From positions 44,292 to 108,291 of the forward strand of contig NZ_LGKG01000138.1 in assembly GCF_001294335.1 (NCBI RefSeq): a stretch of 64,000 nucleotides of DNA, written 5' to 3'. Of the stretch, positions 61,616-64,000 are shown in pieces. The DNA is from Streptomyces chattanoogensis (GTDB lineage Bacteria > Actinomycetota > Actinomycetes > Streptomycetales > Streptomycetaceae). The notes under the pieces are model-generated. The model saw only the letters and a list, made by a program, of their open reading frames with translations. It was not told the origin of the DNA and made no database searches. The stretch's first letter is position 1. Each line of letters opens with the position of its first letter. A program made the position numbers and the translations under genes.

Positions 61616-62527
61616 TCAGCGGTCCCCCGCCACGCCCTTGCCCGCCTCCTGGAGCGCCGCCACGGCGGCCCGGATCGAGGGCCGGCGGTCGGCGTCCGCG
61701 CGCCAGATGGCATAGACATGACGGCGCATCGTATGCCGTACGGGCACCACGCTCACGCCCTCGGGGACCGGGCCCCGGCCCAGGCGCGGGGCGACCGCGA
61801 CGCCCAGCCCGGCCGCGATCAGGGCGAGCTGGGTGTGATGCTCCTCCGCCATATGCGCGATACGGGGCTCCACTCCGCTGCTGCGCAGGGTGAACATCAG
61901 CCAGTCATGGCAGAACTCGGCCTGCGGCCAGGAGATCCACTCGTCATCGGCGAATTCCTCCAGGTCGACGGTGTCACGGTGGGCGAGCCGGTGATCCGAC
62001 GGCATCGCCACATCCGCCGGATCGTCGAGCAGCGGGGCCTTCGCCAGCCCGTCCGGCAACGGCAGCGGCCGGTTGTACCAGTCCAGGACGACCGCCAGGT
62101 CGAGGTCGCCGCGCACCACGCCCCGTACCGAATCGTCTGGCTCCAACTCCCGTAGCCGGGCGCGGAGTTGGGGATACTCCGCGCGCAGGGCGACCAGCGC
62201 GGCCGGGAGGAGCCCCCGGGCGGCGGTGGGGAACGCGCCGAGCCGCAGTTCACCCACGGCCTGGCCGCGGTGCGCCTCCAGCTCGGCCTGCGCCAGCTCG
62301 ACCTGGGAGAGGATGCGCGCCGCATGATCGGCCAGCAGCCGTCCGGCATCCGTCAGCCGTACCCCGCGGCCGTTCTTCGCCAGCAGCTGCTGCCCGGTCT
62401 CCCGCTCCAGCTTGGCGATCTGCTGCGAAACGGCCGAGGTGGTGACATGCAGCCCCTCGGCGGCCGCGCTCACCGAGCCGTGGCGGGCGATGGCGCTCAG
62501 CGTCCGAAGGCGATCAAGATTCAACAC
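61616..62527 (-). CDS. LysR-family regulator
   Basis: A 303-residue LysR protein: N-terminal winged helix (LRTLSAIARHGSVSAAAEGL, TTSAVSQQIAKLE) and a periplasmic-binding-like effector domain (LRLGAFPTAARGLLPAAL). GTG 62527 gives MLNLDRLRTL, the typical beginning. It is divergent from the EamA transporter and probably regulates it through the dyad at 62572-62597. Confidence 0.9.
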   Translation of the reverse strand: MLNLDRLRTLSAIARHGSVSAAAEGLHVTTSAVSQQIAKLERETGQQLLAKNGRGVRLTDAGRLLADHAARILSQVELAQAELEAHRGQAVGELRLGAFPTAARGLLPAALVALRAEYPQLRARLRELEPDDSVRGVVRGDLDLAVVLDWYNRPLPLPDGLAKAPLLDDPADVAMPSDHRLAHRDTVDLEEFADDEWISWPQAEFCHDWLMFTLRSSGVEPRIAHMAEEHHTQLALIAAGLGVAVAPRLGRGPVPEGVSVVPVRHTMRRHVYAIWRADADRRPSIRAAVAALQEAGKGVAGDR

Positions 62528-62571
62528 ATAAGCAATGCTACGCGATACCCCCCACGAATTCTCTCTTGTGC

Positions 62572-62597
62572 TACGAAGTCGAGCTCAGCATCGTAGA
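62572..62597. promoter_or_regulatory. Inverted repeat, candidate LysR site
   Basis: CTACGA (62572-62577) and TCGTAG (62592-62597) form perfect arms 14 nt apart; a further CTACGCGAT lies at about 62539. The dyad is just before the EamA start. Confidence 0.5.
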
Positions 62598-62601
62598 GGG
62601 C

Positions 62602-63606
62602 ATGAGCACCGCCACCGGCCGCCCCACCGCCGCCACCCGCACCGCGTCCCCCTCGCCCACGGCCCCCGATGCCCCGGTCTCCGATGCCCCGGTCTCCGCA
62701 GAGGTCCGGGAGGGCGCCGCCCGCCGCGTCATCGGCTGGCCGATCCGCTTCGCCGTTCTCTGCCTGGTCTGGGGATTCAGCTTCCTGTTCATCAAGGTGG
62801 GCACCGAGGGCTTCAACCCGCTGCAGTTCACACTGGGCCGGCTGGCCTGCGGTGCGCTCGTCCTGTTGCTGGTCCTCGCGGTCAAGCGTGAGCGGCTGCC
62901 GCGCCCCGCCCGGATCTGGGGACATCTGACGGTCGCCGCGTTCATCCTCAACGTCCTCCCCTTCACCCTCTACGCCTACGCCGAGACCACCATCCCCTCC
63001 ACCCTGGCCGGCATCTGCAACGCGACCTCCCCGCTGTGGGGCATGGTGCTGTCGCTCGTCGCACTCTCCGAGGACCGGCCCACCCGGCGCCGTGTGGCGG
63101 GACTGGGCGTCGGATTCCTGGGCGTGCTCACCGTCCTCGGCGCATGGCAGGGCTTCGCCGGTACGGACATGGCGGGCACCGCGATGGCCCTGGGTGCCTC
63201 GCTCTGCTACGCCATCGGCTGGATCTACGTCCGCCGTACGCTGGCCGACGGCGAGCACTCCCCCCTCGCCATGACCGGCACGCAGCTGCTGCTGGCCACT
63301 CTCCAACTGGCCGTGGTGACCCCCCTGTTCACCTCCATGCCGACCTCCTTCCCCCTCGCTCCGCTGCTGTCCTGCCTGGCGCTCGGCGCCCTGGGCACCG
63401 GCTTCGCCTTCGTCCTCCAGTACGGCCTGGTCGCCGAGGTCGGCCCCACCACGGCCATGATGTGCACCTACTTCATCCCGGTGATCGCCACCGCCGCCGG
63501 CGTGGCCCTCCTGGACGAACAGCTGAGCTGGAACACCCCGGTCGGTGCCCTGATCGTCCTCGCCGGCGCCGCTCTCACCCAGAGCAAACCCCGACGCACG
63601 TCCTGA
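62602..63606 (+). CDS. EamA/DMT-family transporter
   Basis: A 334-residue ten-helix transporter with two EamA repeats: FAVLCLVWGFSFLFIKVGTE (from about residue 50) and the second from about 195 (ALGASLCYAIGWIYVRR). A roughly 45-residue hydrophilic N-terminus precedes the first helix. It is divergent from the LysR gene. A strong terminator follows. An exact 39-bp copy of its 63258-63296 segment begins at 63962. Confidence 0.88.
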   Translation: MSTATGRPTAATRTASPSPTAPDAPVSDAPVSAEVREGAARRVIGWPIRFAVLCLVWGFSFLFIKVGTEGFNPLQFTLGRLACGALVLLLVLAVKRERLPRPARIWGHLTVAAFILNVLPFTLYAYAETTIPSTLAGICNATSPLWGMVLSLVALSEDRPTRRRVAGLGVGFLGVLTVLGAWQGFAGTDMAGTAMALGASLCYAIGWIYVRRTLADGEHSPLAMTGTQLLLATLQLAVVTPLFTSMPTSFPLAPLLSCLALGALGTGFAFVLQYGLVAEVGPTTAMMCTYFIPVIATAAGVALLDEQLSWNTPVGALIVLAGAALTQSKPRRTS

Positions 63607-63630
63607 CCCCGCCAAGCCACTCCCCTGGAG

Positions 63631-63656
63631 AGCCCCCGAGCCCCAACTCGGGGGCT
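63631..63656 (+). terminator. Rho-independent-like terminator of the EamA gene
   Basis: AGCCCCCGAG pairs with CTCGGGGGCT across a short CCCCAA loop and is followed by TTCCCC, 25 bp after the stop codon. Confidence 0.8.
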
Positions 63657-63961
63657 TTCCCCTGCCGTTCGTCACCTTCGCTCCTCACTCGAGGACACGA
63701 GGCCGGGCCACTGGCCCCTGCCCTCCGGCGTACGAGACACCGGCGCCCCACCGCCACCGCCGTACGGCGAAAGCCGCGGGGGGGGCGCCACGGGATCGAC
63801 CGTCGTCACCCCGACCCCAGCCCCGAAGCGGAAGTCGCCCGGCAGGTACAGCACTTCAACGGGCCGGTGACGACATCGAGCCGTCGGCTCTTGGCCCTCG
63901 GCAGCGCCCCAGCGAGGTCAGCACTCACGCGGCACCGGCACTACGAACAGGCCTCCCCCGT
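63657..63961. other. Region between the EamA terminator and the duplicated tail
   Basis: No gene can be supported. A minus-strand frame around 63690-63855 (LYLPGDFRFGAGVGVTTVDP) looks somewhat protein-like but has no recognisable family. Confidence 0.35.
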
Positions 63962-64000
63962 CTCCCCCCTCGCCATGACCGGCACGCAGCTGCTGCTGGC
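63962..64000 (+). repeat. Start of a duplicated EamA segment
   Basis: These 39 bases are identical to 63258-63296 inside the EamA gene, beginning CTCCCCCCTCGCCATGACCG and continuing to the window end in the same orientation. Confidence 0.8.

Overview
High-GC actinomycete DNA, almost certainly Streptomyces. The evidence is GTG/TTG starts behind GGAGG sites, ATGA-coupled operons, DmdR/IdeR-type iron boxes, rare TTA codons concentrated in secondary-metabolite genes, and many Streptomyces-typical families. Intact operons alternate with short strips of gene remnants, so a chromosome arm is likely (inference).

Left end, 1-7.8 kb: an iron-regulated island. Four iron boxes (468, 588, 7093, 7256) face a membrane protein cut by the window edge, a ZIP metal transporter, an operon of EamA exporter, single-module indigoidine (blue pigment) synthase and PptA-like tautomerase, and a broken DoxX gene.

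8-16 kb: an ECF42 sigma factor carrying an in-frame palindromic repeat, its DGPF partner, a broken response regulator, a BASS-family transporter, two COG4705 membrane proteins that share an 11-bp direct-repeat operator, and a response regulator/histidine kinase pair. 16-20 kb: a BlaI repressor with an M56 antirepressor, opposite DedA (frameshifted) and two PAP2 phosphatases, which looks like an undecaprenyl-phosphate recycling module. 20-27 kb: an operon of response regulator-flavoreductase fusion, cNMP-binding histidine kinase and UBP zinc finger, then a carbamoyltransferase remnant and a GAF-SpoIIE phosphatase.

27-37 kb: oxidoreductases with two TetR repressors. One TetR faces an SDR-VOC-SDR operon across three copies of its operator. 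Several decayed fragments lie between.

38-50.7 kb: a tyrosine recombinase, then a 10.2-kb segment bounded by 109-bp direct repeats (40428 and 50612), each holding the first codons of a HipA-like kinase gene. Inside are a dead integrase and a compact class III lanthipeptide cluster: TTA-rich regulator, LanKC synthetase, two 30-residue precursors with a 10-residue core and one labionin motif (Ser-x2-Ser-x3-Cys), a terminator-like hairpin, FtsX-type permease, MFS exporter and LolD-type ATPase. This is the most interesting part of the window.

51-64 kb: more core-like genes: zinc-ribbon protein, S9 peptidase, Rieske lipoprotein, methyltransferase, secreted beta-trefoil-like protein, isochorismatase-fold protein without the catalytic Cys, PPOX protein, acyl-CoA synthetase coupled to a fused carboxyltransferase, LysR and a divergent EamA transporter. 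At the right edge 39 bp of that EamA gene begin to repeat.
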